From contig OY998176.1 in assembly GCA_963921935.1 (NCBI GenBank), forward strand, positions 95,177,415-95,241,414: a DNA stretch of 64,000 nt, in the 5' to 3' direction. Within the stretch, counting starts at the first letter, position 1, and every line of letters starts with the position of its first letter. This stretch comes from Galeruca laticollis (Eukaryota > Arthropoda > Insecta > Coleoptera > Chrysomelidae). The notes below the pieces were generated by a model. That model searched no databases. It was not told the origin of the DNA and worked only from the letters and a program-made list of their open reading frames with translations. Below, piece by piece: positions 12,821-23,989 of this stretch. Made by a program: the position numbers and the translations under genes.

Positions 12821-13125
12821 ATTGAGCGTTGAGCTCGATTCGATAAGTGTGTAAAACTCGCGTCGATGAGTGTGAAACTTTGTTATCGAGAGTATTGAAC
12901 TCGCTTCGTTAAGTGTGAAAAACTAACTTGTTGAGCGTTGAGCTCGATTCGATGAGTGTAAAACTCGCATCGATAAGTGTAGAACTGATGAGTGAGAAAC
13001 TTTGTTATCGAGAGTATTGAACTCGCTTCGATGAGTGTAAAAAACTAACTTTGTTGTTGAGCGTTGAGCTCGATTCGATGAGTGTAAAACTCGCGTCGAT
13101 AAGCGTAGAACTGATGAGTGAGAGA
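12821..13125. repeat. minisatellite, about 2.5 units of 108-126 bp
   Basis: The string GCGTTGAGCTCGATTCG recurs near 12826, 12934 and 13061, giving unit spacings of about 108 and 126 bp. Inside each unit a shorter subrepeat recurs, roughly TCGATGAGTGTAAAACTCGC with variants. The block is richer in CG dinucleotides than its flanks. The minus strand is open through most of it and would encode a repeated Ser/Arg-rich peptide, which I take as a by-product of the repeat. Confidence 0.8.
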
Positions 13126-13144
13126 CTGATTTCTTCACGTTGTG

Positions 13145-13676
13145 AGACGTGTTAAATAGAAATCTGTGAGGGGCGTATTTACACGTGGATTGGGTTGACC
13201 AAATGAAAGTAAATATTTCCTATTGGCCAGTATTATTTGACTTGTCGGGTTCCTAGACAAGAATCAATTATGGGTGCCGCCAGTAAATAGTTAAATTTCT
13301 ATTGAATACTCCAATAGCAATTGTAACCTTTTTACTCAGAAAGGTTATTCAAAAATGTCTTCCATATCTTCCCACCGTCCACCATAAAACTATTTACAAT
13401 TATTGTTGCAAAACGTGATATTTTAAAGGTATTTAACAAAAGTTGAAAATAAAATGAAACGATCCTTTGAATTTACAAGAATATAAAAGATCTCATCAAT
13501 TCTAAAACATATTTTTACAACGCTTTTAACTAAAATGAATTTACGCCTTAAATATATACAATGAAGAAAGGAAGCATACAAATATATTACATACTTCAAA
13601 AGTATCGTAAACAATAAAATTCAAGATTTTGCAATCTTTAACATAGGGTTTTCTCAAATCCTAAATTGATATTAAC
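13145..13676. other. AT-rich stretch without recognised gene
   Basis: No coding or RNA feature recognised. Confidence 0.35.
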
Positions 13677-14172
13677 CGTTACGAATGTCCAAACTCTCCA
13701 CGTTTGAAGGGAGACATAGGACTAGCGATGGGGAGATTATGGACAAGAATTATATTATTATTATAGTAAATAGAATCAGAACTGAAAATATATTACTTAT
13801 TCTAGTGTTTTAATCAAAACATGGAAGACATACAATTGAAAGGAAGTTACCCCTGAACGTTTTCATCAGTGTAAATCGAGTGAACTTGTTGGAATTGTAG
13901 ATATTCGTTTTTGCGCAGTTGTACTTTCTCTAGTATAAGTCACGCAGTTACTTTTGCCGTTACGTTCACCGAGAGTGGTGGAGTTGTATTTTGCACTCCT
14001 GTCAATTCATACTGACAGTATGTCAGTGTAATTATTGTACGTTTCAATAATTTTTCAAATTTTTTATGGTTGTAAAATAAATATTGGTGAAAGTCATAAT
14101 TAATTTCTCTGTGGGGTTTACTAGTTTATTTTGGAACTACCTTTCAGACGGGTAGTTTGATTATGAATTCAA
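13677..14172 (+). repeat. probable 5' LTR of second BEL/Pao element
   Basis: The right edge is supported: GAATTCAACA ends at about 14172 and is followed by TTTTGGAGGTCCCACCGA, the sort of primer-binding/leader sequence seen just inside BEL/Pao 5' LTRs, and then by a gag start. The left edge is a guess from a GTTACGAATGTCC string at 13677. A matching 3' LTR was not found downstream, so the repeat nature is inferred. Confidence 0.4.
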
Positions 14173-14176
14173 CATT

Positions 14177-14357
14177 TTGGAGGTCCCACCGATATACACG
14201 GATAATTATCGAATCAAAATCAGGATGGATCGTGCCAAACAAGCATGGCGTACAGTCAGAGCTCAGTTACCGAGGCTCGTCAACGACTGCAAGGCTTTAG
14301 TGGAAGGAGATCCTATCAATAAATCATCTATTCAAGTTAAGAGGGACCTCCTCACAG
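14177..14357 (+). pseudogene. BEL/Pao gag N-terminus, split
   Basis: A 62-codon frame begins right after the leader and encodes the first part of a BEL/Pao Gag (RAKQAWRTVRAQL, then a VNDCKALVEG and a QVKRDLL motif). It breaks at 14357, where CTCACAG meets GTATAT, a splice-donor-like junction. The rest of gag resumes at 17746, directly after a TTTTCAG acceptor-like string. The two halves are one nucleotide out of register as they stand. Confidence 0.6.
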
Positions 14358-17300
14358 GTATATAAACCCAAAAACCTACACAATAATAGTTACTAATTTA
14401 GTAATTATTTGGTTGAAAATATTTACGATAGATGTCGATAGTAGTACTGAATCGGCATTTACTTATTTAACATATTTTCTCTCTCTGTCTTTCCACTCTT
14501 GACGGTTCAAAGAAACGCATCTCTGTTCGAATGTTTTGTTTTCAAATATTTCAACTTATTGAGAGCACAGAAACCTTATCTCTCTTCTTTATGTTGCATC
14601 TAAACCACAGCACACCTGTGCATAGATAAGAGAATATTATATACACGGATCCAAACAAAATTTGTTGACATAATTTCCATTTGAGTGTAGAATTTTGATT
14701 ATTCAAGAGTTTCATAAATGTTTTTGGAAGCAAAAAATTGTTAAAAGTACGTAATCATATTGACACGATATCAAAAATTATAGTTATGATAATGTAAATT
14801 ATCCTGCAATCCGTATTTTTTAATTTTAAAAGCTATGTTTGAGGTTACGTTTACTGGATTATTTGATTAATGTGAAAATATGAGATAAATAATACTGATG
14901 GTTTGTTCTAGTGTCATCAAACCATCTTTAAACATTCTCTTGAAACCCTGTTTTAATGATAATATGGGTTTGTTAGCGAAAAGCGAAAAATGCTTAATTG
15001 AAGTGAAGTGACCTATGAAGTATCTGAATGAAGAAAAATTAAAACCGCTCTCAAAAGACAAGAATTGCATAATTCATTTTGATGAATATATAATAGTGAT
15101 AATTGAAAAATATAACTATTATCACCTGATACAAGGTGCATTACATATTGCATGAAAGGACATGTGCTATTCAATAATATGGATACCAAATGACAGCATT
15201 GTGGGAATTGCTAGAAATTAAGAATGGAAGAAAAATATACATACTTTAAAAACATTCTACCTTTCAAAATGTGTACCATTTATATTAACATAATAAAATG
15301 TTTTCATGATTATAAATTTTTGTTTGTTTCATGCTAAGAAAACTAAACCGCGGAAAAGTTGCAAATGTACATGATTTAAAATAGGTCACTTAGTCTGAAA
15401 ACACAGAACGTCGTGTCCCAACTTTGCCTCAATCTAATCATATTTGTATCAGTTTCAGAGTTTCTGTTGGTTGCTTTCAAATTTTATTTGACATGTAGGC
15501 TCTTTGTTCAACTACATGTGTAAATATGTTCAATTTTATCTAGAAACAAATAATATAAACAAGAAGTTTCCAAATTTATTATACACAGAAATATCTACTT
15601 GTAATACAATGCTTAATATTTAATAGAAAGAGGAAAGTAAGGTACAGTGAGGAATTTCAATTTAAAATAGCAAACGTTTAAAAAATTTACAAAACAACTA
15701 GAACAACTAATAAAAAATTTAAAGCGAAAGATCTGTAATGACAAATAATAATGTATATATTGTGGGGAGATCGATATATACAGTGCAAAATCAAACATAC
15801 AATCAACATGTACAAGTTTGCTTCTACCTTGTTTGCAAAGATTGATCATATGTGTTGTGGAGATTGGAAGTGAAACATTTTTCCTTCATTATACAAAAAA
15901 ATAGTTGGTTCATTCTCTTTTTTCCATGACAGATACACATATGTGTGATCACCTGAATGGTAAATATTTTTTTTGTTTTTCTATAATACATCATTGGTTT
16001 TATTACTTTTCCATCCAACCCATCTAATATGCGAGAAAAGTATAAATTTACCCAAAAAAAAGTTGGAATTTTGGATTTTTTTGAGTTGTTTTCACGTTTT
16101 TTAGCAAGAACAACACAAAAAAATGGTTTTTAGAAAAGAAAATCTATCTGTATAACTCGATACAGCCCCCGAAGTGCAACAAGTAGACAAAATTAACTTT
16201 TTAGTCGTCCTTTGTTTTAAAATTTTTTTTTAATTTCAACAACTAAGACTATTACGTCATCCTTTAATAATAAATTGGTTTCTTATTTTCTTTGATTTTT
16301 TGAAATGCTTATATAATCAAACAATTTGTAAGGAAATTTCGACTATTGGCTAGACCTACTTCATTCATTAATTTTATTCAACAATTACTATTACCTATGT
16401 TGCATAGGCTAAGGCAAGCTAAAAAGTGGATAACCATCCTAATTTCTTATAAAATATTTAGACAGGTTGTTAAGAGAAAAACAAATACACCTTCTGATTC
16501 TCTGGTCAAAACTGTTCTTAAAAAGACTTATTGTATGACGGAGGTAATGGAGTATGGAACTCTTAAGGAAAAAGTGGCTAACAGCATTTTTGAACAAGTA
16601 CAAAATGTTGTGGTGGTTGATTCAGGATTGTGGGTAGACGTTCAACACGGTTTTCTAGGTGCTTCTTCTGATGGTAAATATACTTAACATAACAAATAAT
16701 TACCATGTGTTATAAATTCCTTTTGCATATTAAATGACATACATTTATTGATAAAATATTTTAGGGCTTGTAGGTGATGATGCACTACTTGAAATAAAAT
16801 GCCTCCACTCTGCATCAAAACTGAATTTACAAACAAATACTTTAAGCGAAATAATTGACCTCATTAAGAACAAAATTTGTCTAGAAAAACACAACAATAA
16901 AATCCAACTTAAGCGGAATCACAATTACTATTATCAGGTATAAACATGATATATTTATTCCATAGAACCAAAACTCAAAATCATTCTCACTTAATATATT
17001 TAATCACTTCGATGTATTTACCAACAATAAATAAGAATGAAATTGAAAAGTAATTATTTGTGTAATAAGTGGAAAAAGTGCATTTTTGTTGCAAGGAAGC
17101 ATGAAGCACTAAACACAATCTTGTGGAGTAAACATAAATAGCATTTACGAAGCACAAATTTACTCATTTAGCATGGAAATTACTTAATTATAATTACTCA
17201 CAAATACAATACATACTAAACTATGAATTTGGGATATTTTTATGAACACAAAACATATGACAACAGCATTTGACCCATAGAGAAAGTTATAATATTATTT

Positions 17301-17745
17301 GTCTATGAATTGACCGTCGTCTTCTGTCACTGTTCTATATTGTTCTATACTGCGCCATGCATCAAGACGGTGGAGCGGTTGTACCAAAGTAAAAAGATGT
17401 TCGTTTGCAAAAATTTGCTCACAACAAATCTCAAAAAATACAATGATTTGAGATTTCATATTTTCAGAATCGAGTTCTCTAGGCTCTCTATTGGGGATCA
17501 GGTTTTAGTGTCCAGATTGGCGACCACAAATTGTCGAAACTGTCAAAATCACACCATCACTTAATTGCTTATATCTTTTTCATAACAATATAAAACTCAA
17601 CCAAAAAACCTGATCCCCAAGACAAAGCTCCAAGTTATATTGTGTTAAAATTTCCTACCTACCAAATTTCCCCGCGTTCTTTAGATTTGTTGTGTACAAA
17701 ATGACCTGAATTTTGTTGCAAATCACGGGTGCCAACTGTTTTCAG
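14358..17745. other. 3.4-kb intron-like segment splitting gag
   Basis: The interval starts with GT and ends with AG, and separates two pieces of one BEL/Pao gag. It is AT-rich and holds no clear transposon ends. Its main content is the pair of YqaJ-type exons at 16440-16937. It could be a later insertion, a retained intron of a co-opted gag gene, or the product of rearrangement. I see nothing else in 14366-16345 or 16938-17743. Confidence 0.4.
16440..16937 (+). pseudogene. YqaJ-type exonuclease, two exons of a fragment
   Basis: Exon A ends at 16673 (GATG before GTAAAT) and exon B spans 16765-16937. The 91-bp intron 16674-16764 has GT and TTTTAG borders and joins the frame exactly. The product carries the conserved core of lambda-exonuclease/YqaJ nucleases: HGFLGASSDG, then GDDALLEIKC with the Asp and the Glu-x-Lys metal-binding pair, and a terminal NHNYYYQ. 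Exon B ends at another GT donor (16938), so a third exon is expected but none was found. Such YqaJ genes are multi-copy in arthropods and are often linked to mobile elements; the role here is unknown. Confidence 0.7.
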
Positions 17746-18790
17746 GTTCCTAAAACGTGAGGCCCCTCATAGGTTGAGCGTACTAGAGACAATCCATGCC
17801 GACTTGGAGGAGCATGATACTAGAGTCGTCGATAAGATGTTGGATGAAGGTCTAGACAACGACGCACAGGACCAGGAATACCAGACCATAACGGACTACG
17901 AGGAGTGATTCATATGAATCAAGCTGAACATTCAAACAGTTCTACATCCTATAACCAGTCTACCGTATTCAGATTTAGAAAGTGCCAATTCATTGGGCGA
18001 ACACAAGAAACAAAAGAACTTCAAGTTACCGAGTATTGAACTGCGGAAATTTGACGGGGACCTGACAAGCTGCTTAGGGTGATGGAGTCATGTCAGAAAA
18101 TTCATGTTGATGAAGATATTCACGCGTCAGATAAAATACAGTACCTCTTTCAATTCATGGAATGGGATCGTGAACAGTCAAGAGCTTATCAGTAGGTACC
18201 CACAGACGGCCGCTTATTACCCAAAAGTTGTGCAGGCACTTAAGGAGCGTTTTGGGCGCGAAGATCTTCTACTCCAAGTCTACGTGAGGGAACCACTGAC
18301 ATTGGTAATCTCGAACGTGACCGCCAAAGATAAGTTACCATTAGATAATCTGTATACGAAACAAGAATGTCATCTCCGACCGCTGGTGGCACTCAACCTT
18401 GATAAGGGGCTTCTTGGCACCATCCTTTTCCCACTGATCGGATCCAGCTTATCAGGGGAGACCCTTAGAGCCTGGCTAAAGAAGTCAACAAGTTAGACTT
18501 GATGGATCCACCATGCAAACACCGATGTCTCATTTAGACCTGTTGATTAAGTTCATCAAGTAAGAAGTGCAAAGCGATTAGCAAATTATGCTGACTCAAA
18601 CTGGATTCGTAAATCTCTCTACCGGAAGTGATGGCAAGAAGAAGAAAAACAAGAAGAAATCATCGATGTGAGAAGAAACTAATGAATCGATGGCCACCGC
18701 AGTCGGGCTCATATCAATAGCAAAACCACCTTCATGATGCGGATTCTGTGCCAAGAAACAAGAGACTGACCGGTGGGCCAAAGCGTTATC
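17746..18790 (+). pseudogene. BEL/Pao gag, central and C-terminal part
   Basis: The frame resumes with FLKREAPHRL and a DKMLDEGLDN motif, stops near 17907, then continues in shifted frames. At 18104-18496 an open piece contains the YPQTAAYYPKVVQALKERFG capsid motif typical of BEL/Pao Gag, followed by LLQVYVREPL. Several stops and indels (for example near 17910, 18070 and 18495) show it is dead. It belongs to the plus-strand element that starts near 13.7 kb. Confidence 0.75.
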
Positions 18791-18791
18791 A

Positions 18792-19945
18792 ATGTCACTA
18801 GATGAGCGACAGAAGAAAATTGAGAAAAAGCGGTTATGTTTCCGCTGGTTTGAAAGAGGATATCATGCAAGCAAATGCAAATCCATTATCCGTTGTGCAC
18901 TCTGCAGAAGAAACCACCACCCAGTTCTCTGTCCCCTCTCCATCAACAGTTTTAGCAACGAAAAAGCAGATAAAAATATAGAGCTCGATTAGGCAGCGGG
19001 CACAGCAAGCAACTCAAATCGGTGCTCTTCAGACGTATTAATGTATACATTAATGACAGCTTGTACCTCGAAGCGGAACTGTAAATAATGCAAGATTGGT
19101 TGGAGATCCTGGAAGCCAGAGGGGCTACATAAAGGCAAAGTTGATTCCTCAATTGAAGTGTAAGAAATGCGGTAACGAATGGATTCAGAACATCCTATTT
19201 GGAGCAGTGGTGGCCCAAGTAGAACGAAGTGGAAGGAACAAAGTAGCATTAAGAACGATCAATGGTGGAGTTGTGAAGACTTTGGAATTCTTAGAAAGAG
19301 ATGCCATACGCGGTAAACTACCAAAATTTTTCAATTTGTTTTAGATTGTTGAACTGCAGAAAAAACGAATCACTTTCACTGACGTTGGAGAAGGATGTGT
19401 ATATATCGACAGACTATTTGGCAATGATTTGTGGGGATACATTCTTACTGGAAAAATGGAGATACTTTCACTTGGACTATATTTGGCTGGGTACTGGGAG
19501 GACCAATCACCAAAGCAGCCTATAATGTCGCAATGGTGGTTACCACACTGATGACTACTTATGAAGGCTTGACACTATTGGCATAACTGATCCAATGGAA
19601 ACGAAGACAACTGAAGAAAATGAATAGGAAGCACTTGCGTGCTTTACTGCTACCGTGACAAACAAAGCGCAAGATTACCATGATGTTTTCCTGGCATGGA
19701 AAAAAGAAGGATTCATTGTAAAAATGGTGAAGGATGAAGACACTGGCTATTATTTACCGCATAGACCGATCTTCAAACAGAGTGTCACAATGCTTCCTGC
19801 AGAGTTGGTCGGAGCCTATCCCTCAACGACAATCTTCACAAGGGCTCGAACTGGGTAGAGATAATTCCGAAACTACTATTACGCTTCCGAGAGAAAAAAT
19901 ATGAAGTATCAGCCGACATAAAGAAAACGTTTCAGATGGTACAAT
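18792..19945 (+). pseudogene. BEL/Pao zinc knuckle, protease and start of reverse transcriptase
   Basis: The 66-codon frame at 18792-18992 has two Cys/His knuckles (CFRWFERGYHASKC and CALCRRNHHPVLC). Next, 19096-19344 encodes the protease region (GSQRGYIKAKLI, CKKCGNEWIQ, LFGAVVAQV, VKTLEFLERD), but the catalytic Asp-Ser-Gly context is degraded to GDPGSQR. From 19655 to 19945, broken frames give the reverse transcriptase entry (YYLPHRPIF, then a segment with RFREKKY and SADIKK). The element is cut off there; the catalytic YxDD, RNase H and integrase are absent. Confidence 0.75.
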
Positions 19946-21489
19946 ATCTGATACTTTTAGTTCTGTTAAGAATAGTTGCCACAAATACTAACAAGCAGCT
20001 GTGGTCAATGAAATTGACGGAATGTTTAACTAACAATAATTTAATACCAAATAATATTTAAATGAAGAACGAGAATTACATATATATTTTACAAAAATAG
20101 GCGTTTAACGAGGATTATCTAGGAAGGAATGAAATGTTCTAATTCTAATTTTTACAGTCACATTATTCTGGCCAGGTATTTTTTTACAAACTGGTATCAA
20201 TAAAAAAATTTGAATACACCAACCTTTTACACTACGAAACGAACAAAGTTCTGATCTACAGCAGTTATCCTAATCTCGACCCATCAACACATGTAGATAT
20301 GTCCCATTTATAGTCGGAATCCAATTTCTTTTCAGTAGTAATAACCCAAGGACATTGATAATTATTCGAAAACATTTTATAACATATTTCGAAAGCTTGT
20401 TGCTTGGGAACAGACAGATGACGCAGGCGGAGGTCTGTTGCCTATAATCAACAAGCTTCAGAAAGTTGTTATAAAATTTTTGAGCATTTATCAATGTTCG
20501 AGGGTTATTTGGAAAGGATTTTTTTTGCTAATTATAGAAAAGAAGTACAGAGCTTCTATAATTTCATTAATAATCTCGTCAGTATTATGACCAAATCGTG
20601 ACATTTTGAAATATTAAATATTTGAAACGTCAAAATCGGAATAAATAATCAAATTGTATCCATAGCAACGTCATATAGTGGAAACAGCCCATGGGATCTG
20701 TTTTCAGTATAATGTTGTTCTGATTGGTTGTGTTCAATCAAATGACCTCAAATTAACTGATTTTATTGGATTTTTACTAGAGCAAAAAAATTTCCAGGTA
20801 ATTATGAGCTCTTCACTTCTTTAAATTTATTTAATTATTTATAATACCTTTTATAAGTTTTCTGTGGAATTATCTTATTTTTTCTTTTAAATCTTCTTTC
20901 AATTAACTTCTCAATCTGCCCAATGTACTTCTTCAACTTAATTTAACTGTTTCTAATACTTCGCATTCAACTTTATGAGGACTTATCTTATTTTTTTCTT
21001 AAAATTCTTAATTTATCTTTCAATACGTCCTGTCTGAATAGTACCAGATCACTTACTGTTCTTGCTTCCAATCAACAAACTTTTCTTACACGTGGTTGCT
21101 ACGTTAAGTTACATATCTCTTGATTTGTTTGTTCTAATCTGAATGTCTACTTTTATATTAATTTAGTGTATTTTCTTCACATTATTAGTATATTTAATGT
21201 TCCTTTTTCTTTCAAAATTACTTTTGTCTTGAATTTAACCTTTCTATTAACTTAAAAACTGTCCTTACTTACTAAATTATCTATAAATTTGCCATATTTT
21301 CAAAACATCGAATAAACAATTCTACAATATAATTTCTATTTAATATATATGCAATTCACATTAATTAATTTTATAATTCTCCCGCAATCATTATCTCAGA
21401 TAAACTATGCTTAATTTTTTTTTTCATAATTATTTCTTTGGTTTGTTTTGAAATAATTCAATAAGTAAGTAACGTTTTTAAACATGAAA
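19946..21489. other. AT-rich stretch without recognised gene
   Basis: No family recognised. A 74-codon minus-strand frame (20494-20270) has no motif I can place. From 20800 to 21480 the sequence is very AT-rich and non-coding. Confidence 0.35.
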
Positions 21490-21860
21490 GAATACAACCT
21501 ATCTACAAGGGACATAATCTACTAAACAAACATTTTAGTAAACTAAAATCAAAAATTCCAAAAGACAAAAAAAGTCATGTAGTCATGAGATACCCTGTAA
21601 AGATTGTGATGATGTATACATAGGACAAACAAGTCAATTAATGAAAAATGGAATTACGAGCCACAAATACAATAAAAAAATGAAACGGCACTAACTAGTC
21701 ACATAACTGACAAGAACCATACTTTTAATTATGAAGAAACAAAAATCCTAAAAACTGAAATGAATACAAAAAACGAAATGATATGTATACAACAAAAATA
21801 CCGTTAATTCCAAAATTGACACAAACAATTTAAGTAAAATCTATTATAATTTTATAAATT
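21490..21860 (+). pseudogene. Penelope-like element C-terminus (GIY-YIG), decayed
   Basis: Conceptual plus-strand reading gives the C-terminal endonuclease of Penelope-like elements: a Cys-rich start (SCDTLCKDCDD-like), then DVYIGQTSQ, a basic helix, SHKYN, and LTSHITDKNHTFNYEETKIL. It is interrupted by stops and frameshifts, for example near 21585 and 21690, and 5' truncated. A degraded hammerhead-like motif follows about 170 nt downstream (22025-22060), then a (TA)n tract, the same order as at the better-preserved copies. Confidence 0.65.
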
Positions 21861-22024
21861 GGCGAAATAAATATAAATAAAATCCACAGCATATGAAAGG
21901 ATTTTTTTCTTGATTACACATGAGTATAATTTCCATACCCCCTACAAACTGATTCAATGTCCATTCATGTTAAATGCATTGCATCACAAAATAAAAACAA
22001 TAATGGGTATCGAATGAAATCAAT

Positions 22025-22060
22025 TATCAATCATGAAGTCGCTGCGAAACGTTAAATAAA
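22025..22060 (+). ncRNA. degraded hammerhead-like motif
   Basis: TCATGAAGTCGCTGCGAAACGTT has the GAAAC-GTT end shared with the motif at 30.7 kb and a damaged version of the CTGATGA core. Stem II is weak. The call rests mostly on position: 3' of a Penelope-like gene and just before (TA)n at 22147. Confidence 0.3.
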
Positions 22061-22146
22061 GTGTATTAGATGAATTATATTATGTAATCTAATCTAAAAA
22101 AAAATATCCAGTACAAATAAGTTGGCAAATATCTTTTTTAAAATTA

Positions 22147-22147
22147 G

Positions 22148-22216
<69 letters not shown>
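22147..22216. repeat. (TA)n microsatellite
   Basis: About 70 bp of nearly pure AT dinucleotides with one TG interruption. It separates the Penelope-like remnant from the inverted satellite fragment. Confidence 0.95.
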
Positions 22217-22218
<2 letters not shown>

Positions 22219-22306
22219 TAACCAATGAAAAGATGGAAGAATAACGCGTGGAATATAAACCAATAATAGAATTAGCGGGCATATCACGCAAAAGAGGTTA
22301 CAGAGA
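22217..22306 (-). repeat. inverted fragment of the 350-bp satellite
   Basis: The reverse complement matches 22441-22532 of the first satellite unit with a few substitutions, including ACGCGTGGAATATAAA and GCGGGCATATCACGCAAA. It lies head-to-head with the array and is bordered on the left by (TA)n. Confidence 0.85.
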
Positions 22307-22387
22307 ATGTTGAAATCCGTTGTTTGTATTTTCTCATGTTCCAATTAACATCCTTGCTCCCAAGTTGTACACCTTTTCTTGGTTATG

Positions 22388-22432
22388 CCGTACCGATGAA
22401 GGCTAATGAGCCAGAAACATGCATGTCTACGG
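22388..22432 (+). ncRNA. hammerhead-like motif, satellite copy 1
   Basis: Stem I is CCGTA (22388-22392) with TACGG (22428-22432). The core reads CCGATGA (22393-22399), one base off the CUGANGA consensus (U4 to C). Stem II is GGCT/AGCC (22401-22404 with 22409-22412), flanked by unpaired A on both sides. GAAA is at 22414-22417. Stem III is the palindrome ACATGCATGT, with predicted cleavage after C22427. All three stems form, so the type-I hammerhead fold is well supported; activity with C4 is uncertain. Confidence 0.65.
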
Positions 22433-22737
22433 TTACCACTCATTCTCTGTAACCTCTTTTGCGTGATATGCCCGCTAATTCTGTTTTTGTTTTATATTCC
22501 ACGCGTTATTCTTTCATCTTTTCATTGGTTATCTGTCTATTTCCAGGGTCGGAAGGTTCAGACAGGAGAGCTATAAACGCCTCCGTGTCTCTGTTGGTTG
22601 TTGTCCTGAAAACTCGGGATCTTCCATTTGAAGGCACAAATGTGCGTTCGGTTATCTTGTTGAAATCCGTTGTTTGTGTTTTCTCATGTTTCAATTAACA
22701 TCCTTGCTCCCAAGTTGTACACCTTTTCTTGGTTATG

Positions 22738-22782
22738 CCGTACCGATGAAGGCTAATGAGCCAGAAACATGCATGTCTACGG
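22738..22782 (+). ncRNA. hammerhead-like motif, satellite copy 2
   Basis: Same 45 nt as copy 1, exactly 350 bp downstream. Confidence 0.65.
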
Positions 22783-23087
22783 TTACCACTCATTCTCTGT
22801 AACCTCTTTTGCATGATATGCCCGCTAATTCTGTTTTTGTTTTATATTCCACGCGTTATTCTTTCATCTTTTCATTGGTTATCTGTCTATTTCCAGGGTC
22901 GGAAGGTTCAGACAGAAGAGCTATAGACGCCTCCGTGTCTCTGTTGGTTGTTGTCCTGAAAACTCGGGATCTTCCATATGAAGGCACAAATGTGCGTTTG
23001 GTTATCTTGTTGAAATCCGTTGTTTGTGTTTTCTCATATTTCAATTAACATCCTTGCTCCCAAGTTGTACACCTTTTCTTGGTTATG

Positions 23088-23132
23088 CCGTACCGATGGA
23101 GGCTAATGAGCCAGAAACATGCATGTCTACGG
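23088..23132 (+). ncRNA. hammerhead-like motif, satellite copy 3
   Basis: Same layout as copy 1 but the core reads CCGATGG, so the invariant A9 is also changed. Probably inactive. Confidence 0.55.
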
Positions 23133-23438
23133 TTACCACTCATTCTCTGTAACCTCTTTTGCGTGATATGCCCGCTAATTCTGTTTTTGTTTTATATTCC
23201 ACGCGTTATTTTTTCATCTTTTCATTGGTTATCTGTCTATTTCCAGGGTCGGAAGGTACAGACAGGAGAGCTATAGACGCCTCCGTGTCTCTGTTGGTTG
23301 CTGTCCCTGAAAACTCGGGATCTTCCATTTGAAGGCACAAATGTGCGTTTGGTTATCTTGTTGAAATCCGTTGTTTGTGTTTTCTCATGTTTCAATTAAC
23401 ATCCTTGCTCCCAAGTTGTACACCTTTTCTTGGTTATG

Positions 23439-23483
23439 CCGTACCGATGAAGGCTAATGAGCCAGAAACATGCATGTCTACGG
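23439..23483 (+). ncRNA. hammerhead-like motif, satellite copy 4
   Basis: Same 45 nt as copy 1, with all three stems and the C4 variant core. Confidence 0.65.
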
Positions 23484-23788
23484 TTACCACTCATTCTCTG
23501 TAACCTCTTTTGCGTGATATGCCCGTTAATTCTGTTTTCGTTTTATATTCCACGCGTTATTCTTTCATCTTTTCATTGGTTATCTGTCTATTTCCAGGGT
23601 CGGAAGGTTCAGACAGGAGAGCTATAGACGCCTCCGTGTCTCTGTTGGTTGTTGTCCTGAAAACTCGGGATCTTCCATTTGAAGGCACAAATGTGCGTTT
23701 GGTTATCTTGTTGAAATCCGTTGTTTGTGTTTTCTCATGTTTCAATTACCATCTTTGCTCCCAAGTTGTACACCTTTTCTTGGTTATG

Positions 23789-23833
23789 CCGTACCGATGA
23801 AGGCTAATGAGCCAGAAACATGCATTTCTACGG
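23789..23833 (+). ncRNA. hammerhead-like motif, satellite copy 5
   Basis: Same layout, but the stem III/cleavage side reads ATGCATTTC instead of ATGCATGTC, removing one stem III pair. A (TA)n tract starts about 60 nt downstream. Confidence 0.55.
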
Positions 23834-23891
23834 TTACCACTCATTCTCTGTAACCTCTTTTGCATGATATGTCCGCTAATTCTGTTTTTGT

Positions 23892-23901
23892 TATATATAT
23901 T

Positions 23902-23958
<57 letters not shown>

Positions 23959-23959
23959 A
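23892..23959. repeat. (TA)n microsatellite
   Basis: About 65 bp of alternating AT with minor interruptions, between the satellite array and an inverted, diverged satellite unit. Confidence 0.95.
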
Positions 23960-23989
23960 TAACAAGATGTACGAATAGTGCATATGAAC

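Larger units (their letters stand above)
22320..23890 (+). repeat. 350-bp tandem satellite carrying hammerhead motifs
   Basis: The string CATTCTCTGTAACCTC occurs at 22441, 22791, 23141, 23492 and 23842, giving periods of 350, 350, 351 and 350 bp. About four and a half units are present and they differ from each other at only a few positions. Each unit contains the 45-nt hammerhead-like motif. The minus strand is open in part of each unit (62 codons); this reads through the same piece that precedes the Penelope-like ORF at 24259. The array ends in (TA)n on the right. Confidence 0.95.

Noticed and set aside
12985..13010. CTGATGAGTGAGAAAC inside the minisatellite looked like a hammerhead core.
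   Set aside because: No stem II can form in the four bases between core halves and no stem I pairing is visible; chance match within the repeat.
13838..13900. TCATCAGTG near 13866 as a minus-strand hammerhead.
   Set aside because: No stem II and no GAAA partner at the right distance.
22094..22344. Open frames rich in Tyr-Ile repeats.
   Set aside because: They are translations of the (TA)n tract.
22506..23745. 62-codon minus-strand frames repeated in each satellite unit, possibly a real repeated gene.
   Set aside because: They follow the 350-bp period, lack a start or domain logic and are best explained as part of the amplified unit; related only to the DNA preceding the Penelope-like frame.
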